DNA of 64,000 nucleotides from CBDCVN01 sp965223585 (lineage in GTDB: Bacteria > Deinococcota > Deinococci > Deinococcales > Trueperaceae), in contig CBDCWW010000009.1 in assembly GCA_965223585.1 (NCBI GenBank), positions 310,001 through 374,000 on the forward strand. The letters run 5' to 3'. The translations under genes and the position numbers were made by a program. The notes beneath the pieces are model-generated. The model did no database searches, was not told where the DNA came from, and worked only from the letters and a program-made list of their open reading frames with translations. Shown piece after piece: positions 54,532-63,409 of the stretch (positions are counted from its first letter, which is position 1; every line of letters starts with the position of its first letter).

Positions 54532-55251
54532 ATGACTAGCAAAGAAAAAATGAACACCTACAGAAAGACTGCAATTATTGTGGGTGTACTGTTTATAATT
54601 GCGACTGTGGCATCTAGTCTAGGCGTTTTTATTTTAAGCCCTATTCTAGATGCTCCGAACTATCTTATTAGCGTTTCTGCAAGTGAAAATCAAGTAATAA
54701 GGGCAGCACTCTTTATGTTAATTGATGCTGTTGCAGTTGTTGGCATCGCAATTATGATGTATCCAATCTTGAAAAAGCTTAATGAAGCCTTAGCTCTTGG
54801 GTACGTTGCTGCTAGGACTATCGAGGGCGTACTCTTTATTGTTTATGCAGTCATCCTACTATTACTACTCACATTAAGTCAGGAATTTGTAAAAGCAGGA
54901 ACTCCAGATGCTTCCTATTTTCAAACAGGAGGCACTTTATTACTAGCAGCAGCTGATTGGGCTTTTTCACTTGGGTTAAGACTCGCTTTTGGCCTATCTG
55001 CACTAATCTTAAACTATTTGTTATATCAATCAAAACTCATTCCTAGGTGGTTATCAGGCTGGGGTTTTGTTGGAGCTACATTGGTGTTTGCATTACTTTT
55101 GCTAGAGTTTTTCAGCATTAATCTATCAGAGATTTTGGATTTTCCAATAGCCTTGCAAGAAATGGTTTTCGCAGTATGGCTTATAGTTAAAGGATTCAAT
55201 TCAGTTGCGAGTGTTCCCGATTCTGCTAAAGCAGATATAGCTGAAGTTTAA
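54532..55251 (+). CDS. DUF4386 membrane protein (array member 1)
   Basis: 239 residues; AAGGAG before ATG. Six predicted TM helices; family marks are TYRKTAIIVGVLFIIATVAS, YPILKKLNEALALGYVAART, LLYQSKLIPRWLSGWGF and LQEMVFAVWLIVKGFN. No catalytic residues evident; function of DUF4386 proteins is unknown. An MDR oxidoreductase follows 28 nt later, the pairing repeated along this array. Confidence 0.85.
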   Translation: MTSKEKMNTYRKTAIIVGVLFIIATVASSLGVFILSPILDAPNYLISVSASENQVIRAALFMLIDAVAVVGIAIMMYPILKKLNEALALGYVAARTIEGVLFIVYAVILLLLLTLSQEFVKAGTPDASYFQTGGTLLLAAADWAFSLGLRLAFGLSALILNYLLYQSKLIPRWLSGWGFVGATLVFALLLLEFFSINLSEILDFPIALQEMVFAVWLIVKGFNSVASVPDSAKADIAEV

Positions 55252-55279
55252 ATGACTAAATGCAATTAGGAGAATATTC

Positions 55280-56281
55280 ATGAAAGCGATTGTATATGAA
55301 AAATACGGCCCACCAGAAGTCCTTCATCTCAAAGAAGTAGAGAAACCTACACCTAAGGACAATGAGGTACTGATACGAATATATGCGACGACAGTAACTA
55401 AATACGACTGTTGGATGCGGAGTTGTACAGCCCCTCCCGGATTCTGGCTTCCCATGCGAATAGCATTAGGTATCAGAAAACCAAAGAAACCTATACTGGG
55501 AACCGAGCTAGCTGGGGAAATTGAAGTGGTAGGCAAAGATGTAACCCGATTTAAGAAAGGTGACCAAGTTTTTGGATACTGCGGGATGAATTTAGGTGCT
55601 TATGCTGAGTACATATGTCTGTCTGAAGGAAGGGTAGCAATAAAACCAGACAATATCACCTATGAGGAAGCTGCTGCTGTCCTTCAGGGGGCCTTAACTG
55701 CACTATATTTCCTTAGAAAAGGCAATATCCAGAGCGGACAAAAAGTCCTTATCTTTGGAGCTTCCGGAGGGGTCGGTAATTTTGCCCTGCAACTTGCCAA
55801 GTACTTCGGGGCAGAAGTTACAGGGGTATGCAGTACCAAGAAATTAGAATTTGTGAAATCTCTGGGAGCAGATAAGGTAATTGATTACACTAAAGAGGAT
55901 TTCACTAAAAATGGTCAGACCTATGACATTATTTTTGACACAGTAGGCAAGACTTCAATTTCACGTGGTAAAAAATCGCTAAAGAAAACGGGATACTATC
56001 TTTTTACTACTTTTGGGTTGCCAAAGCTTTTTCAAATACTATGGTTTAAACTGACCAGTGGTAAGAAAGAATTTTCTGGGCTCTTAAAAGAAACAATTGA
56101 GGATATAATCTTCCTCAAAGAGCTTATTGAGGAAGGAAAGATAAGAACTGTTATTGATAGATGCTATCCATTAGAGCAGGCTGCCGAGGCCCATAACTAT
56201 GTTGAAAAAGGGCACAAAAAGGGAAATGTAGTCATAACTGTGGAGCATGACAACAAAACCCAACAAATTAGGAGGAATTGA
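55280..56281 (+). CDS. MDR-superfamily NAD(P)-dependent oxidoreductase 1
   Basis: 333 residues; AGGAGAA before ATG. GroES-like part begins MKAIVYEKYGPPEVLHLKEV; the Rossmann part has FGASGGVGNFALQLAKYFGA (cofactor loop), then SLGADKVIDYTKEDFT. The Cys/His zinc ligands of alcohol dehydrogenases are absent, so it is a quinone oxidoreductase-like, zinc-free member. Substrate unknown. Very similar to the genes at 60244 and 62392 (VCST--L--VKSLGADKVIDY). Confidence 0.88.
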   Translation: MKAIVYEKYGPPEVLHLKEVEKPTPKDNEVLIRIYATTVTKYDCWMRSCTAPPGFWLPMRIALGIRKPKKPILGTELAGEIEVVGKDVTRFKKGDQVFGYCGMNLGAYAEYICLSEGRVAIKPDNITYEEAAAVLQGALTALYFLRKGNIQSGQKVLIFGASGGVGNFALQLAKYFGAEVTGVCSTKKLEFVKSLGADKVIDYTKEDFTKNGQTYDIIFDTVGKTSISRGKKSLKKTGYYLFTTFGLPKLFQILWFKLTSGKKEFSGLLKETIEDIIFLKELIEEGKIRTVIDRCYPLEQAAEAHNYVEKGHKKGNVVITVEHDNKTQQIRRN

Positions 56282-56282
56282 A

Positions 56283-57530
56283 ATGATGAACTGTTACAGA
56301 TGGAAGTTATCGTTACTAGTACTAATTATGCTGCTACTCAATGCAGTTAGTTTGATAGTAGGGCAGGAAGAAATAGAACGATCCGGTTTGCGCCCCGATG
56401 CACCTGAGTATGCAATACGTGGTCCTCACTGGGTCGGCTACAGACCGATTGTTATTGGAGAAGGTACCGATCAGCAATTGCTTGCTGACTTTTGGTATCC
56501 AGCTCTTAATCCGGAAGGGGCAGCAGAAGAAATAACCTATGAGATCACCATAAAAAATCCCGATTTGGAGAGCGGTGTTATGTCAGTTGTTTATGGTCAT
56601 GCCCTCTTGGAAGCACCGATTGATAACTCTATAGGGCCATATCCATTGGTAGTCTTCTCACACGGATTTTCCCTGAATCCAGAATGGTACAGCACCTTAC
56701 CTGAACACTATGCATCTCATGGGTTCATTGTTCTTGCTCCTGAACATGTAGAGCAGGAGTGGAGTGAGAGTGCGTTAGCATCAATTGACCGACTGTGCGA
56801 TATCAAGCAGACACTGGATTATGCCGAGGAGATCACGGCATCAGGCGGAGACTTGGCAGGGCAGATCGATATGGAGAACGTGGCAGTGGTAGGCCACTCG
56901 TACGGCGGATACACAGCGCTGGCCATGGGCGGAGCACAGTATGACCTAGAGGCCTTCAATAAGCGCTGTGCAGAACTCCCCCCTGACGATCCAAAGGGCT
57001 TCCTTTGTATGCCTCTGGTGGGTAAGGAAGCAGACATGGCTGCTCGAGCCGGACTAGACTCCGTGCCTGAGGGTTTGTGGCCTTCGTTTGGTGATTCTCG
57101 AGTAACAGCGATTGTCCCAATTGCGGGCGATGCATTCCTGTTTGATAAGGCTGGCTTGTCCAAAATCACAATTCCCATGATGGCTATAGGGGGAACTGCA
57201 GACACTGGCACACCATACGACTGGGGTAGCAAGCCGTCGTACGATTATGTGTCGAGCGAGCGAAAGGCGCTGGTGACTTTCATCGGGGCTGAGCACATGT
57301 TTGTGACTACCCCATGTGAGAACATGCCTTGGACTGTTGACCTCCCTTTCTATGCAATGATCTGTCTAGATCCAGTCTGGGACAAGCAACGTGCGCTGGA
57401 TCTAATTCACCACTTCTCCACAGCATTTCTACTAGCTGAACTGAAGGCTGATACTGATGCAGCAGCAGCCCTTGCGCCGGATTCTGTGGATTTCCCGGGC
57501 ATAGAGTACGAGACTATGGGGTTCGAATAA
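56283..57530 (+). CDS. Secreted alpha/beta hydrolase, PAF-acetylhydrolase-like
   Basis: 415 residues from ATG 56283 (AGGAGGAATTGAA before it, inside the 3' end of the MDR gene). Signal peptide LSLLVLIMLLLNAVSLIVG. Seen: LLADFWYPA, PLVVFSHGFSLNPEWYSTL (oxyanion region), nucleophile motif VAVVGHSYGGYTA, GGTADTGTPY (acid region), and GAEHMFVT (His). Probably a serine esterase or lipase acting outside the cytoplasm. The second half (56780-57500) is visibly GC-richer than its neighbours, and a stray MDR tail follows it, both signs of insertion into the array. Confidence 0.82.
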   Translation: MMNCYRWKLSLLVLIMLLLNAVSLIVGQEEIERSGLRPDAPEYAIRGPHWVGYRPIVIGEGTDQQLLADFWYPALNPEGAAEEITYEITIKNPDLESGVMSVVYGHALLEAPIDNSIGPYPLVVFSHGFSLNPEWYSTLPEHYASHGFIVLAPEHVEQEWSESALASIDRLCDIKQTLDYAEEITASGGDLAGQIDMENVAVVGHSYGGYTALAMGGAQYDLEAFNKRCAELPPDDPKGFLCMPLVGKEADMAARAGLDSVPEGLWPSFGDSRVTAIVPIAGDAFLFDKAGLSKITIPMMAIGGTADTGTPYDWGSKPSYDYVSSERKALVTFIGAEHMFVTTPCENMPWTVDLPFYAMICLDPVWDKQRALDLIHHFSTAFLLAELKADTDAAAALAPDSVDFPGIEYETMGFE

Positions 57531-57537
57531 TAAACAC

Positions 57538-57588
57538 AGAAAGGGAAATGTTGTCATAACTGTGGAACATAGCAAAAAAACGAGCTAA
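57538..57588 (+). pseudogene. 3' remnant of an MDR oxidoreductase gene
   Basis: 17 codons in frame, RKGNVVITVEHSKKTS and stop, match the C-terminus shared by the MDR genes (RGNVVITVEHNNKT and KKGNVVITVEHDNKT). Only this tail is left between the hydrolase and the next DUF4386 gene. Confidence 0.75.
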
Positions 57589-57631
57589 GCAGCTGAAAAA
57601 AACAATTTAAATACCAAAAAAGGAGTTAATA

Positions 57632-58360
57632 ATGAATACGTACCGAAAAACAGCAATAATTGTAGGTGCATTGTTTATAATTGCAACTGCTTTTCTTTTT
57701 ATTGGGGAAGCTTTTTACAAGCCTATTCTGAGTTCTCCAGATTACCTAGATATTGTTTATCCAAACAGGGCAATTGTGATAATTGGGGTACTGCTCGAGT
57801 TCGTAATCGTTCTTGCAATGCCTTTAATACCAGTTTTCTTTTTTCCCGTCTTAAAAAAATACAATGAAGCCTTGGCTCTTGGTTATATCGTTTTCAGATC
57901 GCTCGAGGCTGTGGTCTTAATAAGTGTTGCTGAAATCAATAAGCTGTCACTGATTGGCGTAAGTCAAGATTACTTAAATAACGAAGGGGTGGATGCTGCT
58001 TATTTTCAATACCTAGGCAACTCAATTCAGGCAGAGAATTATTGGGGTGATACAGCAGGACTGATTTACAATATCATTTTTGCTATAGGAGCCTTGATGC
58101 TTTATTCTGTACTATACGAATCAAAACTCATTCCACGATTTATATCGGCTTGGGGTTTTATTGCTGCTATATTTTTGCTAATAGGTGCTATGCTATTTAC
58201 ATTTATTGACATCCATCCAGCAATAGAGATCTTAATAGTTTCGCCAATTGCTGTACAGGAAATGGTTATGGCGGTATGGTTGATAGTAAAGGGATTCAAT
58301 CCGTCTGCTATTGCTTCTGAGTCTGCTAATACAGATATAAATGAAGCAATGAGTCCATGA
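57632..58360 (+). CDS. DUF4386 membrane protein (array member 2)
   Basis: 242 residues; AAGGAG precedes ATG. Closest to array member 1: NTYRKTAIIVGALFIIATAF, YNEALALGYIVFRSLEAVVL, LLYESK-type VLYESKLIPRFISAWGFIAA and VQEMVMAVWLIVKGFNPSA. Six TM helices predicted. It follows the MDR remnant. Confidence 0.85.
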   Translation: MNTYRKTAIIVGALFIIATAFLFIGEAFYKPILSSPDYLDIVYPNRAIVIIGVLLEFVIVLAMPLIPVFFFPVLKKYNEALALGYIVFRSLEAVVLISVAEINKLSLIGVSQDYLNNEGVDAAYFQYLGNSIQAENYWGDTAGLIYNIIFAIGALMLYSVLYESKLIPRFISAWGFIAAIFLLIGAMLFTFIDIHPAIEILIVSPIAVQEMVMAVWLIVKGFNPSAIASESANTDINEAMSP

Positions 58361-58506
58361 ATTATTTAGGGCTCCACAAACAATATCACTTTGATCAAGA
58401 CAATGAGTGTATTGGCTTAGTTACTGTTCTTAAAGAGAAATTTGAGATACAAAGCGCTCCGAGGAGGAAACAAATAATTGGCAAACAAATTTTGAAATAT
58501 GTATAA
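58357..58506 (+). CDS. Possible 49-residue ORF overlapping the DUF4386 stop
   Basis: ATG overlaps the preceding stop (ATGA), 49 sense codons: MNYLGLHKQYHFDQDNECIG, then LVTVLKEKFEIQSAPRRKQI and IGKQILKYV. No own SD site; translation would depend on coupling. Unrecognised, possibly the end of a disrupted gene next to the transposase remnant. Confidence 0.25.
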   Translation: MNYLGLHKQYHFDQDNECIGLVTVLKEKFEIQSAPRRKQIIGKQILKYV

Positions 58507-58518
58507 ATGCTATTAAAT

Positions 58519-58638
58519 GTTGCAGGTCAAATTGCAAATGAGGAATGGTTGAAAACTGCACAGATGCGTCCAACTATTTCATTAGGTGTGTTTGTGGTCA
58601 TGCCTAACCATATTCACGGGATTATCGACATTAGTTAG
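58519..58638 (+). pseudogene. Remnant of a REP-associated tyrosine transposase (Y1/IS200-like)
   Basis: In-frame IANEEWLKTAQMRPTISLGV then FVVMPNHIHGIIDIS and stop. The EWLKT----P-I-LG-FVVMPNHIHGII pattern is the Y1 transposase/RAYT core with the HxH metal motif. No start and no catalytic Tyr region remain, so it is a fragment. Confidence 0.7.
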
Positions 58639-58665
58639 ATGCCGAATTAATTAGGAGGAACTGAA

Positions 58666-59373
58666 ATGACAAGCCGTACCGCTGATACATCAATACGCAA
58701 AGCTGCAATAGTTGCGGGGTTTGGATTGCTAATCATGACCATATTTGCAGTCTTCGCTGATTCTTTTGTTTTCCAGAAACTTATTGTGCCGGAAGATGCA
58801 ACAACAACAGCCAATAATATTATGGCTAATGAGATGCAATTCCGTATTGGCATTTGTAGTTTCCTAATAGTAATTATATGTGATGTGCTGGTGGCTTGGG
58901 CACTTTATGTTTTTCTCAGGCCAGTAAACAAGAGTCTTTCCTTGCTTGCGGGGTGGTTCAGGTTGGTGTATTCGACTATTTTTGCAGTTGCCTTGGTCAA
59001 CTACTTAAGTATCTTTCAGCTTTTAAGTGGTGCTGACTACTTGGCAGTATTTAATATAGATCAGTTACATGCTCGAGTAATGCTACATCTAAATACGTTT
59101 AGTTATGGATGGGCTATTGGGTATGTGTTTTTTGGCTTTCATCTTGCGCTCCTTGGCTATTTGGTTTTCAAATCAAACTACATTCCCAGAGTTCTGGGCC
59201 TCCTGTTGATAGTTGCAGGTTTAGGCTGGTTAATAGATAGTTTCACTATATTTCTTTTGCCCAACTACGATGCAGATATTGGTATGTTTACGGGTATTTT
59301 TGAAGCATTATTTATGTTGTGGCTTTTGTTTAAAGGTGTAAAGGTTCAGCTGCGAGATAAGCCAGCCCGCTGA
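58666..59373 (+). CDS. DUF4386 membrane protein (array member 3)
   Basis: 235 residues; AGGAGGAACTGAA before ATG, the same leader as other array genes. Subtype with FVFQKLIVPEDATTTANNIM, FLRPVNKSLSLLAGWFRLVY, LHLNTFSYGWAIGYVFFGFH, LVFKSNYIPRVLGLLLIVAG. Closest to array member 5 at the window's right edge. Six TM helices. Confidence 0.85.
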   Translation: MTSRTADTSIRKAAIVAGFGLLIMTIFAVFADSFVFQKLIVPEDATTTANNIMANEMQFRIGICSFLIVIICDVLVAWALYVFLRPVNKSLSLLAGWFRLVYSTIFAVALVNYLSIFQLLSGADYLAVFNIDQLHARVMLHLNTFSYGWAIGYVFFGFHLALLGYLVFKSNYIPRVLGLLLIVAGLGWLIDSFTIFLLPNYDADIGMFTGIFEALFMLWLLFKGVKVQLRDKPAR

Positions 59374-59482
59374 TCCGAGTCATTGCTCAGTAAAGCCTGT
59401 TCATCGGCTACAACAGGTATGGAGTGATGCCAAACGAACTCGAGCCCGAAAACTAAAATTTTAAGTAAGAAATGGAGAAAAA

Positions 59483-60166
59483 ATGGATTTAGATAAAAAT
59501 ACTCCCAGACTCTTAGGAGCAGCATTCCTTCTTCAAGCAGTTGCATCTGCGGTCAGTGGACTTTTTCTTGCACCCGTTGATCTGCTAAAATTATCTGTAC
59601 CTAATATATCTGATGTCATGACCAATATTGCAAATAATGCCTTGCAAATGCGGGTAAGCATTGTGGGTGAGATGATCACTACTATTGGAATAGTTCTCCT
59701 AGGCAGCCTGCTTTTTATAACCTTAAGAAAACAGAACGGGAAAATAGCCCTTGTGGCCTTGGGACTATATCTAATAGAAGCAGCGCTCCTTGCTGTCAGG
59801 GAAATATCAGTTTTTTCTCTCTTGCGTATAAGTCAAGAATCTGTAATAGAGGGGCACCCCGCCTATTTGCAGACCTTGGGGAATCTGTTCTATGAATCCC
59901 AGAGTTTCGGATACTCACTACATACGTTGGTCTTTGCCCTTGGGGCAATAATGTTTTATTACCTATTCTTCAAATCAGGATATATCCCACGGCTTTTGTC
60001 TCTCTGGGGCCTCATAGCAGTCACTATGGCATTCATAGGAGAACTGTTTACTCTATTAGGCTATGATGTTCCGCTGTTTGTATTCCTCCCAAACTTGCCA
60101 TTTGAATTAACAATCGGAGTATGGCTTATGGTCAAGGGCATAAGAGGTGCTCGAGTAACTGAATAA
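59483..60166 (+). CDS. DUF4386 membrane protein (array member 4)
   Basis: 227 residues. Starts DLDKNTPRLLGAAFLLQAVA; other marks are FFKSGYIPRLLSLWGLIAVT and LPFELTIGVWLMVKGIRGAR. More diverged than the others; an MDR gene follows after 77 nt. Confidence 0.82.
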   Translation: MDLDKNTPRLLGAAFLLQAVASAVSGLFLAPVDLLKLSVPNISDVMTNIANNALQMRVSIVGEMITTIGIVLLGSLLFITLRKQNGKIALVALGLYLIEAALLAVREISVFSLLRISQESVIEGHPAYLQTLGNLFYESQSFGYSLHTLVFALGAIMFYYLFFKSGYIPRLLSLWGLIAVTMAFIGELFTLLGYDVPLFVFLPNLPFELTIGVWLMVKGIRGARVTE

Positions 60167-60243
60167 ATTGCAAACAGAAAAAGCTCTACGCATAAGTAAA
60201 CCTTTCTGAACATAGCTGGTCAAAACAAGTTTGGAGGTAACTC

Positions 60244-61305
60244 ATGAAAGCGGCCGTCCAGTACAAATACGGATCACTGGATCTTCTTCAACTGAGAGAG
60301 GTAGAAAAACCTACCCCCAAGGATAATGAAGTACTGATAAGAATACATGCGGCAGCAGTAACACTATCGGACAGCATGATGCGAAAGGGTGAGCCATTTA
60401 TTGGAAGATTTTTTACTGGTCTTATAAGACCAAGAAAGACTATACAAGGGTCTGAGTTTGCTGGAGAGATTGAAGCAGTAGGCAAAGATGTAAAGCGATT
60501 TAAAGAGGGTGATAAAGTTTTTGGATCTACCGGGTCCAGTTTTGGTTGTTATGCCGAGTTCGTATGTATGCCTGAAGAGGGGTTTCTAGCAATAAAACCA
60601 TCCAATATGACTTATGAGGAAGCTGCCCCTGTCTGTGGGGCATTAGCAGCATGGAATTTTCTTGTAGATAAGGCAAATATTCAGAGCGGGCAAAAAGTCC
60701 TTATCAGTGGCGCTTCTGGAAGTATAGGTACAGCTGCAGTGCAGCTCGCCAAATACTTTGGGGCAGAAGTCATCGGGGTATGCAGCACCACGAATTTAGA
60801 ACTGGTGAAATCTCTGGGAGCCGATAAGGTAATTGATTACACCAAAGAGGATTTTACCAAAAGGGGTGAAACCTATGACATTATTTTTGACGCAGAAAGC
60901 AAAAGTTCATTTCCACGCTGTAAAGGCTCGCTAACGCAAGAAGGTGCCTATCTTAAAACCTTCCCTACGCTACCAATTCTCCTTCAAATGTTATGGACTT
61001 CAAAGATCGGCAGTAAGAAAGCAATTTTTTCGGCCACAGGCCTTCGACCAGTTCCAGAACGTCTAATTTTCCTTAAAGAGCTTAAAGAGCTTATTGAGGC
61101 AGGAAAGATTAAAACGGTCATTGATAGAAGCTATCCGTTGGAGCAAATTGCCGAGGCTTATAGGCATGCTGAAAGAGGGCACAAAAGGGGAAATGTGGTC
61201 ATTACTGTGGAACATAATAACAAAACTGAGTTAAGCAACTCAAAAAACAATTTAAATAGAGTTGTTCCTTTTAAGCAAATTGATGTGCTAAGCCTTACTA
61301 AATGA
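60244..61305 (+). CDS. MDR-superfamily oxidoreductase 2
   Basis: 353 residues; GGAGGTAA before ATG. MKAAVQYKYGSLDLLQLREV, the cofactor loop ISGASGSIGTAAVQLAKYFG, and KSLGADKVIDYTKEDFTKRG. A 22-residue extension after VEHNNKT compared with its paralogues, probably from loss of the original stop. Zinc ligands absent. Confidence 0.86.
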   Translation: MKAAVQYKYGSLDLLQLREVEKPTPKDNEVLIRIHAAAVTLSDSMMRKGEPFIGRFFTGLIRPRKTIQGSEFAGEIEAVGKDVKRFKEGDKVFGSTGSSFGCYAEFVCMPEEGFLAIKPSNMTYEEAAPVCGALAAWNFLVDKANIQSGQKVLISGASGSIGTAAVQLAKYFGAEVIGVCSTTNLELVKSLGADKVIDYTKEDFTKRGETYDIIFDAESKSSFPRCKGSLTQEGAYLKTFPTLPILLQMLWTSKIGSKKAIFSATGLRPVPERLIFLKELKELIEAGKIKTVIDRSYPLEQIAEAYRHAERGHKRGNVVITVEHNNKTELSNSKNNLNRVVPFKQIDVLSLTK

Positions 61306-61387
61306 ATAGCAATATTACGATGAACACGTGCAATTTGAAATCTTTGGGTTGCCTCTACTATACTTAAATCCTTATTTAGGGACAACT

Positions 61388-62167
61388 CTAATATATACCA
61401 TCATTGTTAGTTTCAAAGCTTAGTACAAGAGGTCCTAATTTAGAGACCATACCAACTGAGGGCAAGCTTACCTTAATCTCATTATAAGAGATCTTAAAGT
61501 TTCCAGCTAAATCCGGGATATCTTTGGTGAAGTTTGCTGTAAAGGCTTGTACATAAAAATAGTAAGTAGCACCTGTTTTTAAATCAAGGTCTTCAAAAGT
61601 AATTTGATTTGAAGTGATAATCTCTTCTACTAATAAACTTTCAGAGTCAAAGAGTCCTACAAGAAAAGATTTCGCCCCATTAGGTTTTGACCAAGATGCT
61701 GTGAGCTTACCTTTACTAACTTCTCCTAATGTGATTTCAGCTGGCTCAAGTTTAGTGATTGCATTTGCATTAACTGAAAAGGCTTCCTGAAAAGATTGAC
61801 CATTAAGTGTTGCTTTAACAGAGTAGGTTCCAAGGAGTAATGTTGTAAGATCAGGGGTTATCCATATCCAAGTCCAACCTTTGGAGAAATTGTCTGCTTC
61901 AAAAACATAGAGAAAAGGTTGATTGTTGTTCCAACCCTTTGGACCATTAATAGTAACCCTCAGTTCTCCAAAGGTATCTTCAGCAATATTTAAGTTCATA
62001 GCCAAAGCTGTTCCAACAATACCAAGATCGGGTTCGCTATAGCTTCCTATGGTAAGTATAGCTTCCCCTTTATTTGATGACCCTGAAGTGCTACAGCTCA
62101 CTAAAATTAGCATCATAGTTACTGACCATAAATACAAATGAGTTTTTAACTGCCATTTTCTTAGCAT
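61388..62167 (-). CDS. Lipoprotein with a fibronectin-like C-terminal domain
   Basis: 259 residues. Signal and lipobox LWSVTMMLILVSC-S. The mature N-half (FGELRVTINGPKGWNNNQPF, LLLGTYSVKATLNGQ) and a second domain (KLTASWSKPNGAKSFLVGLF, LKTGATYYFYVQAFTANFTK) look like two beta-sandwiches, the latter fibronectin-III-like. It is the only minus-strand gene in the array and so an independent unit inserted between two MDR genes. Confidence 0.7.
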   Translation of the reverse strand: MLRKWQLKTHLYLWSVTMMLILVSCSTSGSSNKGEAILTIGSYSEPDLGIVGTALAMNLNIAEDTFGELRVTINGPKGWNNNQPFLYVFEADNFSKGWTWIWITPDLTTLLLGTYSVKATLNGQSFQEAFSVNANAITKLEPAEITLGEVSKGKLTASWSKPNGAKSFLVGLFDSESLLVEEIITSNQITFEDLDLKTGATYYFYVQAFTANFTKDIPDLAGNFKISYNEIKVSLPSVGMVSKLGPLVLSFETNNDGIY

Positions 62168-62391
62168 GATAATTTTTTCCTTTCTAATACTGGCTACTTC
62201 CTTTAGGAAGTGTTTACTAACTAATATCCTATCTACTACTTTCTTTTAGCGCATCAGTAAATCTCTGACATTTTATGTGGGATTTTTTCCTACATTGTAG
62301 GAAAAAATTTTCTTTCTATAGAATTTGCTTGATTCTAAGTCCTATTCTAAATGCTCCAAAAAGCGTATCTTAAGGCAGAAAGGAGATCTAA

Positions 62392-63390
62392 ATGAAAGCA
62401 ATTGTATATGAGAGATATGGTCCACCAGATGTTCTTCAGCTCAAAGAGGTAGAGAAACCAATACCCAAGGACAATGAAGTCTTGATCAAAATTCATGCGG
62501 TAGCCACAAATGCTGTTGACTGGCGTTGTATGAGATGTGACCCGTTCTTTATCCGCTTTGACACTGGGCTTCTAAAACCCAAAAACACGATACTTGGCGG
62601 TGACATTGCAGGGCGGGTTGAAACGGTTGGCAGAAACGTCACACAGTTTCAGCCCGGTGATGAGGTATTCGGGGAAATATACTCAGGCGGTTTTGGCGGT
62701 TTTGCCGAGTATGTTGCTGTTACTGAAAATGTAGCACTAGTGTTGAAGCCGACCAATCTATCGTTTGAGGAAGCAGCAGCTGTCCCGACTGTGGCTTTAA
62801 CTGCTCTGCAGGGTCTGCGCGATCATGGGCATATTCAGCCCGAGCAAAAGGTTTTGATCAATGGTGCCTCTGGCGGCGTGGGGACGTTTGCGGTGCAGAT
62901 TGCCAAAACGTTTGGGGCTGAAGTCACCGGTGTGTGCAGCACAGGCAACTTGGACATGGTGCGCTTGATTGGGGCAGACCATGTGATTGATTATACGAAA
63001 GAAGATTTCACTCAAAATGGGCAGCATTATGACCTGATTTTTGATGCCGTGGGAAATCGTTCGGCTTCGGATTATAAGCGTGCATTAAGCCCCAACGGAA
63101 TTTGTGTTATTGCTGGATTTACAAACACGTTTCATTTGTTGTTCCAAGTTTTGCTCCTAGGATCATGGGTATCAATGACTGGGCATAAAAAAATCGGTAC
63201 CATGGGTTCGGCTAAATCTAATAAAGAAGACCTGATCTTTATGAAAGAGCTTCTTGAGGCTGGCAAAGTTGTACCAGTTATCGATAGGTGTTACCCATTA
63301 AGTGAGACGGCTGAGGCTATTGGGTATCTTGAAGAAGGACACGCTCGAGGTAAAGTAGTCATCACTGTTGCCAATAACAACAAAACCTGA
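62392..63390 (+). CDS. MDR-superfamily oxidoreductase 3
   Basis: 332 residues; AAGGAGATCTAA before ATG. MKAIVYERYGPPDVLQLKEV, the cofactor loop INGASGGVGTFAVQIAKTFG, VCSTGNLDMVRLIGADHVID. GC-richer in the middle than paralogues 1 and 2. A DUF4386 gene follows 19 nt later, the reverse order of the first pair. Confidence 0.88.
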   Translation: MKAIVYERYGPPDVLQLKEVEKPIPKDNEVLIKIHAVATNAVDWRCMRCDPFFIRFDTGLLKPKNTILGGDIAGRVETVGRNVTQFQPGDEVFGEIYSGGFGGFAEYVAVTENVALVLKPTNLSFEEAAAVPTVALTALQGLRDHGHIQPEQKVLINGASGGVGTFAVQIAKTFGAEVTGVCSTGNLDMVRLIGADHVIDYTKEDFTQNGQHYDLIFDAVGNRSASDYKRALSPNGICVIAGFTNTFHLLFQVLLLGSWVSMTGHKKIGTMGSAKSNKEDLIFMKELLEAGKVVPVIDRCYPLSETAEAIGYLEEGHARGKVVITVANNNKT

Positions 63391-63409
63391 CAAATTAGGA
63401 GGAATTGAA

